Below, one piece after another: positions 1 to 10,866 of a stretch of 64,000 bases of DNA (positions are counted from its first letter, which is position 1; every line of letters begins with the position of its first letter). Position numbers and translations under genes: made by a program. The stretch lies in the NCBI GenBank assembly GCA_019321725.1, contig CM033118.1, positions 8,892,071-8,956,070 of the forward strand. Reading direction: 5' to 3'. A model generated the notes under the pieces. That model made no database searches. It saw only the letters and a list, made by a program, of their open reading frames with translations, and had not been told where the DNA came from. The DNA comes from Paulownia fortunei. Lineage: Eukaryota; Streptophyta; Magnoliopsida; Lamiales; Paulowniaceae.

Positions 1-361
1 ATTTACATATTTTATGTTTTTCACCTTTAACAATATATCCTTTCGGTTGATATATGTAAATTTCTTCTTCTAAGTCTCCATTTAAGAAAGCAGTTTTGAC
101 GTCCATTTGATAAACCTCTAAGTTATAAATAGAAGTAATTGCGAGCATAGCCCTAATACATGTAAATTTTGTAATAGGAGAAAATTTCTCAAAACAGTCT
201 ATATCTTCTTTTTGACTGTAACCTTACTAATCAACAATACCATCAGTTTTGAGTTTCTTTCTTAAAACCCATTTACAGCCATACTTGGTGTTAGGAGGAG
301 GATCCACAAGAGTCCATGTTTGATTATCAAGTATTGATTTAATCTCATCATCCATGACTCT
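1..361 (-). pseudogene. copia A reverse transcriptase, N-terminal part
   Basis: The minus strand reads as the start of the copia-type reverse transcriptase domain (RVT_2): a NQTWTLVDPP stretch, then YGCKWVLRKKLKTDG, then FSPITKF and YQMDVKTAFLNGDLEEEIY. The VKTAFLNG block is a family hallmark. A stop pair near 225-230 interrupts the frame between the second and third blocks. The catalytic YVDD block lies beyond the left edge of the window. It follows the integrase immediately, as in all copia polyproteins. Confidence 0.8.
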
Positions 362-1493
362 CTTCTACATATTTGAGCCAGATAATGACATAGCTTCTTG
401 AAAAGATTTAGGATCCTCTTCAAATATGTAAGTTAACATATCAAGACTAAAATTCTTGTCAATTATATGCCTTTTACTCCTCCTCAATTCAACAATTCCA
501 TCACTTTCATCCTTATTTAAATTTCCATTATTCACAGATGTTCTAACATACATGTGTGAGCTAGATGAAACATGTGAATTAGTCTCATTTATTTCTAAAT
601 CAAGTTCATTTAACAAATCATTATTTAGTTCTAATTTATCAGCATCTTTAATAGTTAAATTTTCATAAAATATAGCATGCGTAACTTCAAATACACTATT
701 ATCACTAAGCTTAAGAAATCTATATGCTTTACTAAGTAAAGAATATCCAACAAAAATAGATTTGATAGCTTTACTACCAAGTTTTGGCCTTTTAAAGTTG
801 CATCTAAAACATATGCAATACAACCCCATACTTTCTAGTGTTTAATGCTAGGCTTGTGCTCAACCAACAACTCATATGGAGTTTTCATATGCTTTTTATT
901 CACAATTCTGTTACTATAACAAGAACTTACTAATGCCTCTCCCTAATAACCCATTGGAAGTTTTGAGTGTATTAGCATGGCACTAACCAGTTCCATAAAG
1001 GATCTAGTTTTCCTTTCAGCTACTCCATTATGTGGTGGAGAAGTAGGTGCTGGAAATTTTCTAACTACACTATTTTGTAAACAAAATGATACAAACTCAT
1101 TATAAAAATATTCACCACCTCTATCGATCTCAACCTTTTGATCCTTAAATTGGTTTTGTTTTTAAATTCTTCTTTGAAGATTTTAAACTTATCAAAAGCC
1201 TCATCTTTGGTTCTTAATAAGTACACATAAGTGAATTTAGAGAAATCATCAATAAATATAATACAGTAACATTTTTCACCTCTAGTAACTTGCTCTTTAT
1301 TATCACATATATCAATTTAAATAAATTCAAGTAAACTAGTTGATCTAACTACACTTTTAAAAAAAGTTTTAGTCAACCTATATTGTGCACAATATTCACA
1401 AGTGTCCATAGATAGAGTAGATAAAGACTTGGGGATTAAATCAGAATTAATCATACGATATAGCATTCATACAAGTGTGTCCTAATCTAAGAG
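362..1493 (-). pseudogene. copia A integrase
   Basis: The minus strand from about 1493 down to 362 carries a broken copia integrase: the DDFSKFTYVYLL block (catalytic core), a PPHNGVAERK-like block around 1020-1040, and a C-terminal open stretch of 154 codons (365-829) with the GYS..AYRFL segment typical of the copia integrase tail. Stops and frame changes separate the blocks. It joins the reverse transcriptase downstream and the protease/GAG-pre-integrase upstream. Confidence 0.75.
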
Positions 1494-1925
1494 TCAAAAA
1501 CCATGCTTATCATTTTCAACATAATGAAAAGAATCAACAAAGTAAGAAGAAATAGAAATATTATTGTCAATGCTCAACAAGTACATATTGTATTTAATGT
1601 AGCCTTTCCCAACAAATGACCCCTTCTTAGTTATGATCACTTTTTGGAATTCAAAAGCTACTTTAAAGTTATTTTCGTCCAACTTGTGGACTGATACAAG
1701 ATTCTTCCTCATAGAGGAAATTTGATACACATTTTTCAAAGTTAAAGTTTTTTCCATAGTAAAAAGAAGAAAAATAGTTCTTTTCCCCATGTAGACTGTT
1801 TTTGCCTCACTAAGCTTTTCATATGTCTTGAATAAATTCTTATTTGGAGTCACATCATAAGTTGCACCTAAATCCACACACCAAGTTGAATTCGTGTCAT
1901 TAAACACACATATTTCAATAAGCAC
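1494..1925 (-). pseudogene. copia A protease and GAG-pre-integrase region
   Basis: An open minus-strand stretch of 143 codons starts inside the copia aspartic protease. It has WCVDLGATYDVTPN, where the usual active site is D-S/T-G-A/C; here it is DLGA, so the conserved Ser/Thr is lost. Downstream blocks such as LKNVYQISSMRKNLVSVHKL match the segment linking copia protease to integrase. It lies between the gag zinc knuckle and the integrase and is non-functional. Confidence 0.75.
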
Positions 1926-2350
1926 AACAACTAAGTCATTTCCACCAAATTTGTTTCTTCATTTTTATTTTATCCCTTGCGATTACGATATTCCCTAGCT
2001 AAATGGCCAGGTTTGCCACAAACATGGGAAGGTCTCTTCTTCTTCTTCTTGGCATTCCCATTTTCTTCATTCTTGTTCGAATTGAAGTTTTTCCTCTTCT
2101 TAGATTTTCCTTGGTTTCCCTTAGAAGTTCTTTGAAGGTTTTTTTCTTTCACTTGATTTACATCATCATTCTTCACCGAAATTGAACCATCACTTTTAAG
2201 AGTTTTAGTCTCAATTTGGATGCCTTGATGAAATTCGTCCAAAAGTAATAGACTTCTTCTTGTGCTTTAATTTCTTTTGGTAATCCTTACATGAAGGAGG
2301 AAGTTTACCAATGACAATAGGAACTTGGAAGGTCTTAGAAATGGGTTCAC
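1926..2350 (-). pseudogene. copia A gag C-terminus with degenerate zinc knuckle
   Basis: The minus strand carries a lysine-rich gag tail ending in HVCGKPGHLAREY, a CCHC knuckle in which the first Cys is missing and the last is Tyr. Upstream (2243-2345) a different frame reads LPPSCKDYQKKLKHKKK, the conserved copia gag segment before the knuckle, so a frameshift lies near 2240. The rest of gag is missing at the junction with the Athila LTR. Confidence 0.7.
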
Positions 2351-2385
2351 CTGCATAAACACATTATGTTGCAATATCATTGAGT

Positions 2386-4181
2386 TAATTCACTTTATTC
2401 CTTTACCTCTTTTAAATACCACTATTGAAATCCATACACAATGAAGGTTATAATGGAAAGATGTTATCAAATAGCTCATGCATTAAGGTAATCATGATAT
2501 TATCTTACTATTTGCAAATTATCTCTTAACACCAATACTTGTTTATGAGATCAAGTATTTATGCACACCTTTGTCTACAACAAATCAAGGTTTCACGTTA
2601 GTAGTCGGTGTAGTAGAACCGTACAATAAGCTAAATGAACCCAAGTATTTGTTGTACCATTGGTGATACATAAATCATGAATTACCACTAAATAAGAAGG
2701 GTATTAACGCTAATACTTATTTATGGGATTAAGTATTTATGCACACTTTTGTCTACAACAAATTAAAGTTTTACGTTACCAGTCAGTGTAGCAGAACCGT
2801 ATAATAAGCTAATTGAATCCAAACATAAACAAGAAGGATTTTAACACCAACATTTATTTATGGGATTAAAGTATTTATGCTCAAAGTTGTCTACTTGGTG
2901 TAGTAGAATCGAAAAATAAACTAAATGAATCAAATATTTGTTGTGCCATTAGTGATACATAAATCAAGAACTACCACAAAACAAGAAGGGTTTTAACGCC
3001 AACACTTATTTATGGGATTAAGTAGTTATGCACACATTTGTCTACAATAAATAAAGGTTTTGCATTATCAGTCAGTGTAGTAGAACCATATAATAAGCTA
3101 ACCCAAGTATTTTGTTGTGCCATTGGTGATACATAAATCAAGAATCACCACAAAACAAGGAGGGTTTCAATCAAAAATTAAAATAATAATCCAACATACC
3201 TAAACATTATACACCTTTATAATCATTCCCTTTCTTCATCAAGAGATTCTCCCTTTCTCCTCAACTAAATAAAATTTAGAAAGATATAATGAAAGTAGAA
3301 AAGACTACAAATAGAAGAAAAACTAGAGAATATATTTCTATTACTACTAGAAAACTTAGCCAAAAGAAAGACAACAATAAAACTTTCTTTCCCTCTCTAA
3401 GAGTTTTTGTGTATCTTTAGTGACATCCAAGAGCTCCTATTTATAGTGGAAGAGTGTCTAAATTAGCATATTCAAATTCACTCCATATGCACTCTAAATT
3501 ACTTCAAATATGCTCTAAATTCACATGTCCTTTTTAGATTCAAAAATCAACTGATTTTGGAAAAATGATCAATATAAATGTTGTGTATTTAGCTTCATGT
3601 TTCAACTTGAATCACCTAATTCTAACCACTAGGAAGAAAGTTATACTTGATTTAAGAAAATGTGTCAGCATAGATAGATCATTTCCAATACTCACATTTG
3701 GACGAATTTTCTACTATAATCAATATTGAATTGGGCTGAGTTTCGAACATCAAAGTTGTAGTTCTATATCTTTGCTTTCAAATAAAATAATATTCAGGTT
3801 TATAGGGCTTTTGAACATGGAGTTATGACCATACGAATACTGCATAAGTCTAGAAACATGCTTATTTTGAATTTAATGCAAGCCGATCAGTTGCAAAGTC
3901 CAAGTGATTTCTTGCATATATTTTGATCTACACATGATGTACTTAGGCAAAAATGACCCTTTTCTTTTAATTGTGATGCTTATTTGATCTAATAAAATAT
4001 TATCTTCCAACTTGCTTACGAAACTTGTTATTTTCTTTGGTTTCATTTTGGTTCTTTTTTATTTCTTTTTGTTCATTGATTTCCTAACACAAAAGATTAA
4101 TAAAACTATAATATTAACAAGAATAAAAGAAGAAAAGTATAAAGAATTTGATACAAAAATAAGTCAAATATGTACTTATCA
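2386..4181 (-). repeat. Athila copy 2, 3' LTR (truncated)
   Basis: The segment matches the LTR at 9330-10866 plus 14058-14242 throughout. Its element-sense start is at 4181 (TGATAAGTACAT on the minus strand) directly after a polypurine tract. The other end, about 230 bp in the companion LTR (9104-9330), is missing and replaced by copia A. It contains four tandem units (2531-3170) and TATA-like sequence near 3440. Confidence 0.85.
2531..3170. repeat. LTR-internal tandem repeat, 4 units
   Basis: Four imperfect units begin near 2531, 2709, 2845 and 2998 (spacing 178, 136, 153 bp). Each has the order TTATTTATGGGATTAAGTA, TCTACAACAAAT, GTAGTAGAACC, CCATTGGTGATACATAAATC. The same unit occurs three times at 9480-9995, three times in inverted orientation at 28860-29385, and once in each LTR of Athila copy 1. 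Confidence 0.9.
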
Positions 4182-5866
4182 AATTTCCCAACACTTAAAC
4201 CCTTGCTTGTCTTCGAGCAAAGGTAAAACAAATCTAAACTAATTTATTTTTGTAGGAAATCATGATTGTATTTAGCATATGCAACAAGCCTTTAAACCCC
4301 TACGTGACTTATAAAGGATGATTTATAGTCTCATGAGAGTTTCCAGCGTGATACTCATAAACACCTATGATAATTAACTTCCAACCATTATTCTCATGAA
4401 ACAATAAAGTAATATAAAAATAAAATCAAACAAGTGTTGAATCTAACCCTTAGTTATCCAAAAGTCAATATATTTCCACAATAAGCATACTCAAGTGTGT
4501 GTGTGAATAGTATAAATTAATAGTGATGAAAACCATGGATTCTTCAAATAAGTGAAATCCTATATAACCTCACAAAAACCATCACCAAATTTTTAATGCA
4601 AAAGTTAAACATCATATGCTCTTCATTTGGTACAAATCTCCACTACACTAAAGGCACTATACGAAATCAAAAGGTATTCAACAAAGTTTGTAATGGGTCC
4701 AAAGGGTAGTGATGTGGCTCAGAAATAAGATAGAATGCAACAAATGTTCTAAAAACTTCATAGAATTAGAGACATACAGTTTATCAATGAAGAATTATCA
4801 TACTCCACGAATTTCAACACAAGGGCCTATTGTTATTGAATTGAACCCCTCTTCATCATTCTTATTGATTTTACAACATCCCATTTTTAGTTGCAACTCG
4901 TAATATTTTTAAGAATTCACAATTTTTTTTCTTTTTTTTAGAAGAGAAACTTCCCCACACCTATCTTCTATTCCAACCCAAAATTTGCAAGCTCACCTTT
5001 GTCAATAGAATGTTTCTTAAGCTCCGAATCATTTTTAGAACCCGTTAGGCTAGGTAAGAAGATATGGTTACCACAGAAAAATCCTTATTTATTGAAAAGC
5101 TCAAAGTGGCTTACAATGGGGGATATTCTCTTGGAACATCATATGGGAAACAAGCTGATTTGGTCATGGTGCTCAATCAGTTATTCGCCTTGACAAACCA
5201 AAAGAAAAAGTTCTAACACTCAACCCCTACATGTTGAAAATTCAAGTGATGATTAAAGCGAGGACATAAGAACTACCTATTTTGACATGTTTGTCTCCGA
5301 ACCAAATAACATAACTATTTGTGCAAATTTTTTTGAGTATAATTATCAAAAAAATTATATTAACCAAAGAACAACATCAAAGTCTGAAACAACACCCATC
5401 ATCAATCAAACCATATTATTCGTGCTTAATTTTAATCATTGAAGTTAGAAGAACATCTACGACTAAAAAAATGACAATTCACAAATTTTTGTTAAAAACT
5501 TAACAAACTTTCAATGTTATGCAAAAACCAATAGGGGTACGTCTCAAGAGTGTTAAAGTTACCATTTACTCTGCCACCCTTTTTCATAATTTCAATGGAC
5601 TCAAAAGAAAATATGCTTGAATTTAAAAAAAAACTAGAAAAACACACATTAAACATACAAGACATGATATAAACTATCCTCTCCCCCAATCTAATCGAGA
5701 CATTGTTCCCAATGTCGAAAATAGATAAAAAAAGTAGAGTTTAGAAGATATTACCTGAAATTTGACTTATTGAAAAATAAAGCTGAAACAACACAATATA
5801 TATACTATTTGTTGAAACCATTAATGATGAATTTCATAGATTGAGAGTCAAATTCATTTTACGTTT
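4182..5866 (-). other. Athila copy 2, polypurine tract and 3' noncoding region
   Basis: Directly next to the 3' LTR, the minus strand reads GGGTTTAAGTGTTGGGAAATT, a polypurine tract of the type seen in Athila elements, preceded by a CTCGAAGACAAGCAAGG block. The region corresponds to 50874-52607 of copy 1, including the CATTGGGAACAATG-type block at about 5697-5712. I see no coding region; short open stretches here are chance. Confidence 0.75.
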
Positions 5867-6487
5867 TTAACCATTATCCTTGTTGCACAAATCCACACGA
5901 ACCAAGGCTGGATCAGGTTCTGGCACATATGCTAGAAGTTGATCAATCAGTTGGTCAGGTGTTGGAGCAGAAATGAGAATTCATCTTACAGATGGTGAAA
6001 TAAAATCTTTTTCTGTAGCATGATCTATAAAAGATAGCAAACGATAAAAAAACCATTAACATTAAGAATACCTATAGGTTTCTAGTGAATGTTGAGTTGT
6101 GCCCTAGAGATAACTTGGAATAATTTCTCTGGTATATCAAAACCACCAAGTAGAGTGATGAATGCCTCTACATTGTTTAACATGTCAGGCATTATGTCCT
6201 GAATATGTGATACTTTTAGCTCATTTCTGATGGTCATACCTGTGATATTCTGTACTGTTAAAGGTTTTGGGACAATTTCTAAAACTTGTCTCCTCCTATA
6301 TGAGCAGAAGTAGCAACACTCCCCATTAACCCCAGATTGCCTCCCCATACGCTAAATGAATTTTTCTTTCTACTAAAGTTCTACCAAGGTTATTGATTGC
6401 CCCTATAAACTCACCATTTTTTCTGGATTGGTTCCAAAAAAGACACAAATAAAGTTGAACTTGTGAGTGGAAAAGACTTTCATTTTT
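5867..6487 (-). pseudogene. LOG: captured LOG-like cytokinin phosphoribohydrolase, near full length
   Basis: LOG enzymes cleave cytokinin riboside 5'-monophosphates to release active cytokinin bases. Read on the minus strand across three frames, the region gives the LOG blocks in order: KFNFICVFFGTNPEK (N-terminal Rossmann strand), NNLGRTLVERKIHLAYG, GGNLGLMG, EIVPKPLTVQNITG, MPDMLNNVEAFI, the altered PGG motif LLGGFDIPEKLF, GILNVNGF, ISAPTPDQLIDQLLAYVPEPDP, and a stop at 5867-5869. No intron interrupts it, although plant LOG genes are usually multi-exonic. Lesions include a stop near 6407, one base lost in the GGG run near 6342, a stop near 6276, and three changes in PGGxGTxxE. About 200 codons compares with 210-240 for the family. 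It lies in element sense between an unrecognised ORF and the 3' LTR. Identification is by motif recall, not a search. Confidence 0.85.
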
Positions 6488-6570
6488 TTTCTTTTTGAAA
6501 GTGAGTTGTGAAAAAATAGAGTAAGTACGGTGCTAATTATTAAGGTGTGTACAAGAAATGCATATTACTG

Positions 6571-6722
6571 TACGTCTTTTTCTTTTGTCAGAAAGGTTGA
6601 AAATAAAGACACAAAGTTTGAAAAAACATTAACTACTACACGTGAATGTCTTTTTTTTTCTTAGAAAGGTTGAAAACAAAGACACAAAATTTGAAAAAAA
6701 AAAATAACTACTACATGTGAAT
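6571..6722. repeat. two-copy direct repeat upstream of LOG
   Basis: A segment of about 75-80 bp occurs twice in tandem. Each copy has GTCTTTTT..., AGAAAGGTTGAAAA, AAAGACACAAA and AACTACTACA(C/T)GTGAAT. In element sense it lies just before the LOG reading region, so it is part of the leader of the captured gene. Most of it is deleted in Athila copy 1. Confidence 0.8.
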
Positions 6723-6855
6723 ATACATATAGTTATGATTGTGGCTCATATTTTCCTCTAGTTTTATGTCCAGTAATGTCTTAAACGCTCTCTATGGTAG
6801 AGAATATGCTTCCCATCTAATTTTCTTATAAAGTGGAAAATAGGATCTTTTAAAG

Positions 6856-7247
6856 TTAGATTTTTAAGACTATAACACTCATATTCATCCCAAAAGTAAG
6901 AATTGCACGTTGTACTAATCTACATGAATGCATCTCAAGAGTCAATATAATGTCATCTAAAGACTCCTTAATCAGTCCATCCATAATGAATTGAATTTCA
7001 TCTTCTCTATTTTTAGAAATCATTCCTAAGGAACGAAATTTTGTGTTGCAAGTCCATTGAGCACATTTGTGACAAACTTGCATTTTTTTCCCTTCATTAT
7101 TTTGAATATGTTCTTTTACCAAAACCAGGTATGTATGTAGTAAGCAAGTTTGAAAACTCATATGAAAACTCACTTGCTACTCTCACATTTATTTCAATTA
7201 TCCATCATATATCCCCTAGGATACCCTTGTGCATTAGCATCTTTAAT
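6856..7247 (-). pseudogene. unrecognised Cys-motif ORF of Athila family, copy 2
   Basis: I do not recognise this protein. In element sense it starts after the pol deletion with MLMHKG, continues through SFHMSFQTCLLHTYL, then CHKCAQWTC (a Cys-x2-Cys-x4-Cys cluster), RSLGMISKNREDEIQF, IMDGLIKESLDDIILTLEMH and SCRLVQRAIL. The same blocks occur at 49930-50300 in copy 1 in the same position, so the ORF belongs to the element family. A frame change lies near 7170. It could be part of the captured host sequence, a second captured gene, or a degenerate env-position ORF. Confidence 0.55.
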
Positions 7248-8921
7248 CTCCCAAATCTAACATACATTTTTCAAGTCTAGTCTTACCAATGGTACAAGAG
7301 ATGGTAAAAGTGCCCGAATCCTTACACTTTGGAGGGAGTTTTCTTTGAAAAACCACCAAAACATTCTCCCCACACTTAGTTTTTCATCCCCATCAACTTC
7401 CATTTGTTAGTGCATAGCTCTTTAAGGAACTTAGCATATTGAGGCATCTGCTTGATCGCATTAAGAAGAGAGATGTTTACCTCCACTTTTCAAAAAATTT
7501 CAAGAATCTCCTTTTCTTGCTCATTTTTCTTAGAATTTGCTAACATGCTAGGAAAAGGGGGAGGTGTAACATAAGCATGAGATAGAGGTTTAGGAGTGGC
7601 TACAGACTTTGGATTCTCCTTAAGATGAATATACTTATCAAAAACTTTTTCATTCCGAAGAGTTATGATCAAATTTGCCTCATTAATTAAATTTTCACCT
7701 GAAGAAGAAACATGACACTGAGTGGAAGGATTAGGTTGAAGTTGAGTAGGAAATTTATCTTTTCATGAGTACGAAAAGAAGCTGTCAGTGTTGAAAGTAT
7801 GCTTTTGATCTTATTGATGTCTTATGAATCTGGTTATTAATGTTTGTTTGTGCATGCATAAATTGTTACAAAGTTTCCTTAAGAGATTTTTTAATTAGAG
7901 TTAGATAAGAAGGAAAGTTTGGTGGCTTTTGTGAATATAGCGTTTGGGCATGATTCTCATCTTGCCAACTAAAAATTGGATGATTTTTCTATTGTGGATT
8001 ATAAGTTTCATAATATGGAGAATGAAAAGGCTTTTTAATTGTATTCATGGCTTTTGCTTGTGTTGTAATATTTGGGCATTTATTGGTAGAATGTCCTACA
8101 AGTTCACAAAGGCTACAAACGTTTTCATTTTGCACAGATATGATTTTCTTTACTTTTTTAAGTTCCATGGCCTCAACTTTTCTTGTTAAACTAGCAATCT
8201 TAGCATTTGGATCATCTTTTTAACTAATGTAGTATTTTCCTTTATTACTATAAGCAAGATTATTTCTAATTGAGAGTTTTCTGTCAAATAGTCTAAACAT
8301 TCTAGGGCTTCATTAGGTTTTTTATCAAGAAACTCACCATTACACATTCTTTCAATATATTATTTTATTTCAAGAGTTAAACCTTCATGAAAGAAACTAA
8401 TTAAGTGTCATTTTTCAAAACTATGATGTGGGCATGAATTTAACAAATCTTTAAATCTTTCCAACATTGAAAGAAAACTTCATTAGAATTTTGAGAAAAA
8501 AATAGAGTTTTCTTTTCAAAGCATTAGTTTTAGGAATTAGAAAAAACTTTTTCAAAAATTCAATTTGCATTTTTTGCCAAGTGCCAACTAACTTAAGTTT
8601 TAAAGATTAAACCAAGTTTTTGTCTTTATCTTTTAAAGAAAAGGAAATAATTTAAGCTTAACAATCTCATTTGTACATGTTTGATCTTTAAAAGTGACAC
8701 ATACTTCATCATATCCTTTCGGATGCATGTAAGGGCTTTCAGAGTCTAAATCATGAAAATTTGGAAGTAAAAGGATCAAACTGCTGAAATCGAAAGTTAT
8801 TTGCATTACAAGGAAAAATGACACAAGAAGGAGAAGAATTTTGAGGAGGTTGCAAGTAATATCACATGGTACGCACCTGTTGATTCTTATTTTTATTTTG
8901 GATACTTTTATTTTCAACCAT
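7248..8921 (-). pseudogene. Athila copy 2 gag and start of protease
   Basis: The minus-strand gag starts at ATG 8919-8921 (MVENKSIQNKNKN) and continues with CVPCDITCNLLKILLLL, the FHDLDSESPY block and, near 8085-8110, the GHSTNKCPN part of a zinc knuckle. After it come the TLRNEKVFDKYI block and the LLNAIKQMPQYAKFLKELC block. The last element-sense piece is KCMLDLG, the Asp of the gypsy protease active site, at about 7250-7270. There the sequence jumps straight to the 3' ORF. Several frameshifts and stops make it non-functional. Confidence 0.8.
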
Positions 8922-9078
8922 GATGGAAGTGTGTGGAGATGACTTAAATAAATTTTTGAACAAAGTTTTAAAATTATTTCTAACTAAACGATGAGAATTA
9001 TGATTACGATACCATATGAACATATAATTGTAAAGAAAGAAAACACACAATATTTACAAACCTGAATACTTACCTTGC

Positions 9079-9103
9079 CTTTCCGACAACAGCACCAAAA
9101 ACT
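9079..9103 (-). other. Athila copy 2 primer binding site
   Basis: The minus strand reads TTTTTGGTGCTGTTGTCGG immediately after the LTR end. It is a diverged form of the TGGCGCCGTTGCCGGGGA primer site typical of Athila-group elements and thought to match a tRNA 3' end (tRNA-Asp in Arabidopsis Athila, from memory). Confidence 0.75.
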
Positions 9104-10866
9104 TACTACAACTTTAAGATTGCAAACCCAAATGTAGGTTGTGTCAAGTAATAAATTTCTCGGGAGTTCATGGTCGATTCACAGGGAAGTTATTTGAACT
9201 TTTTGAGTTTATATTTCTTAAAAGATGGGCTGAATGTGGTTTAGATTATAAAGAAAAAATTATGCTATAACTAAAAAATTGAAGTAATCAAAGTATTGAA
9301 GATTAGGGATCTGCTCTTGAGTTTTTGATAGAGGAACAATTATTTATTCTTTTTATCTCTTTTAAATGCCATTATTGGAATTCATACATAATGAAGGCTC
9401 CAATGGAAAGATGTTATCAAATAGCTCTGCATTAAGGTAATCATAATATTATCTTACTGTTTGTAAATTATCTTTTAACACCAATACTTGTTTATGGGAT
9501 CAAATATTTATGCACATTTTTGTCTACAACAAATCAAAGTTTCACGTTAGCAGTTGGTGTAGTAGAACCGTACAATAAGCTAAATGAAGCTAAGAATTTA
9601 TCGTGCTATTGGTAATACATAAATCAAGAATTGCCACTAAACAAAAAGGGTTTTAAAGCCAAGAATTATTAATGGGATTTAAGTATTTATGCATACCTTT
9701 GTCTTCAATAAATCAAGGTTACACATTAGTAGTCGGTATAGTAGAATCATAGAATAAGTTAAATAAACCCAAGTATTTGTTGTGCCTTTGGTGATACATA
9801 AATCAGAATCACCACAAAATAAAAATGATTTTAACGCCAACACTTATTTATGGGATTAAGTATTTATGTACACCTTTGTCATAAAAAAAATCAAGGTTTC
9901 ACGTTAGCAATCAATGTAGTAGAACTATACAAAAAACTAAATTAACTATTGGTGATAAATAAATCAAGAATTACCACAAATAAGGAGAGTTTTAATAAAA
10001 AATTAAAACAATAATACAAGACACCTAAACATTATGCACCTTTATTATCATTCTTCTTCCTCCATCAAGAGGTTCACTCTTTTTCCTCAACTAAATGAAA
10101 TTTAGAAAGATATAATGAAAAGTAGAAAAGACTAAAAATAGAAAAAAAAATAAGAGAATACATTTCTATTACTACTAGAAAACTTATATTACAACTAGAA
10201 AACTTAGCCTAAAGAATGAAAACATTAAAATTTTCTTTCCTCCTCTAAGTATTTTTATGTGTCATCAATGACATCCAAGAGCCCTTATTTGTAGTAGAAG
10301 AGTGCCTAAATTTGAATCTCCAAATTCACTCTAAATTTACTTCAAATATGTTTTAAATTCACATATCCTTTTTGGATCTGAATTTTTTCACACATTTTTC
10401 TCTATGAAATCACCTGATTTTGAAAACGTGATCAATATGAAAGCTGTGTATTTATCTATTAAATTCATTTTTCAACTTGAATCACCTAATTTCAACTATT
10501 AGGGAGAAAGTTATGTTTGATTTAAGAAAATGTGTCAACATAGATAGATCATTTCCAATACTCACACTTGGATAAATTTTCTGCTATAATCGATGCTGAA
10601 TTGGGCTGAGCTTCTAACAATAAAGACGTAGCACTATCTTTTGCTTTCAAATGAAGTAAGATTTAGGTCTACAGGACTTTTGAACTTAAAATTATGCCCA
10701 AAATACAAAAATTGCACAAGTTTAAAAACATGCTTATTTTGAATTAATGCCAGCTCAACAATCACTTGCAAAGCCCAAGTGATTTCTTGCATGTATTTTG
10801 ATCTACATATGATGAACTTAGACAAAAATTGGTTATTTTCTTCTAATTGTGATGCTTCTTTAATCT
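9104..10866 (-). repeat. Athila copy 2, 5' LTR, inner part
   Basis: Begins on the plus strand with TACTACAACTTTAAGATTGC, the reverse of the LTR end beside the primer site; the expected TG is TA, a C-to-T change on the element strand. It matches the 3' LTR from about 2386 onward. At 10866 the match stops and resumes at 14058, so a 3.19-kb segment was inserted later. Confidence 0.85.
9480..9995. repeat. LTR-internal tandem repeat, 3 units
   Basis: Three imperfect units start near 9480, 9658 and 9834. They are the same unit as at 2531-3170, where there are four. The two LTRs of one element therefore differ in unit number. Confidence 0.85.

Larger units (their letters stand above)
1..2385 (-). 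mobile_element. Ty1/copia element A, 3'-truncated by window edge
   Basis: Successive minus-strand pieces read, in element order from right to left, as gag end with zinc knuckle, protease, GAG-pre-integrase, integrase and start of reverse transcriptase. This PR-IN-RT order is diagnostic of Ty1/copia. No LTR is visible: the 3' half lies outside the window and the gag start is missing on the right, where the sequence changes abruptly near 2385 into a truncated Athila LTR. Every domain carries stops or frameshifts, so it is an old, dead copy. Confidence 0.85.

Noticed and set aside
2003..2185. plus-strand hydrophobic frame opposite the copia gag tail
   Set aside because: It is the antisense of the lysine-rich gag region, where AAG/AAA codons give Leu/Phe on the other strand.
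2531..3170. CRISPR-like array
   Set aside because: Units of 135-180 bp without short repeats and unique spacers; they are tandem repeats inside a plant LTR.
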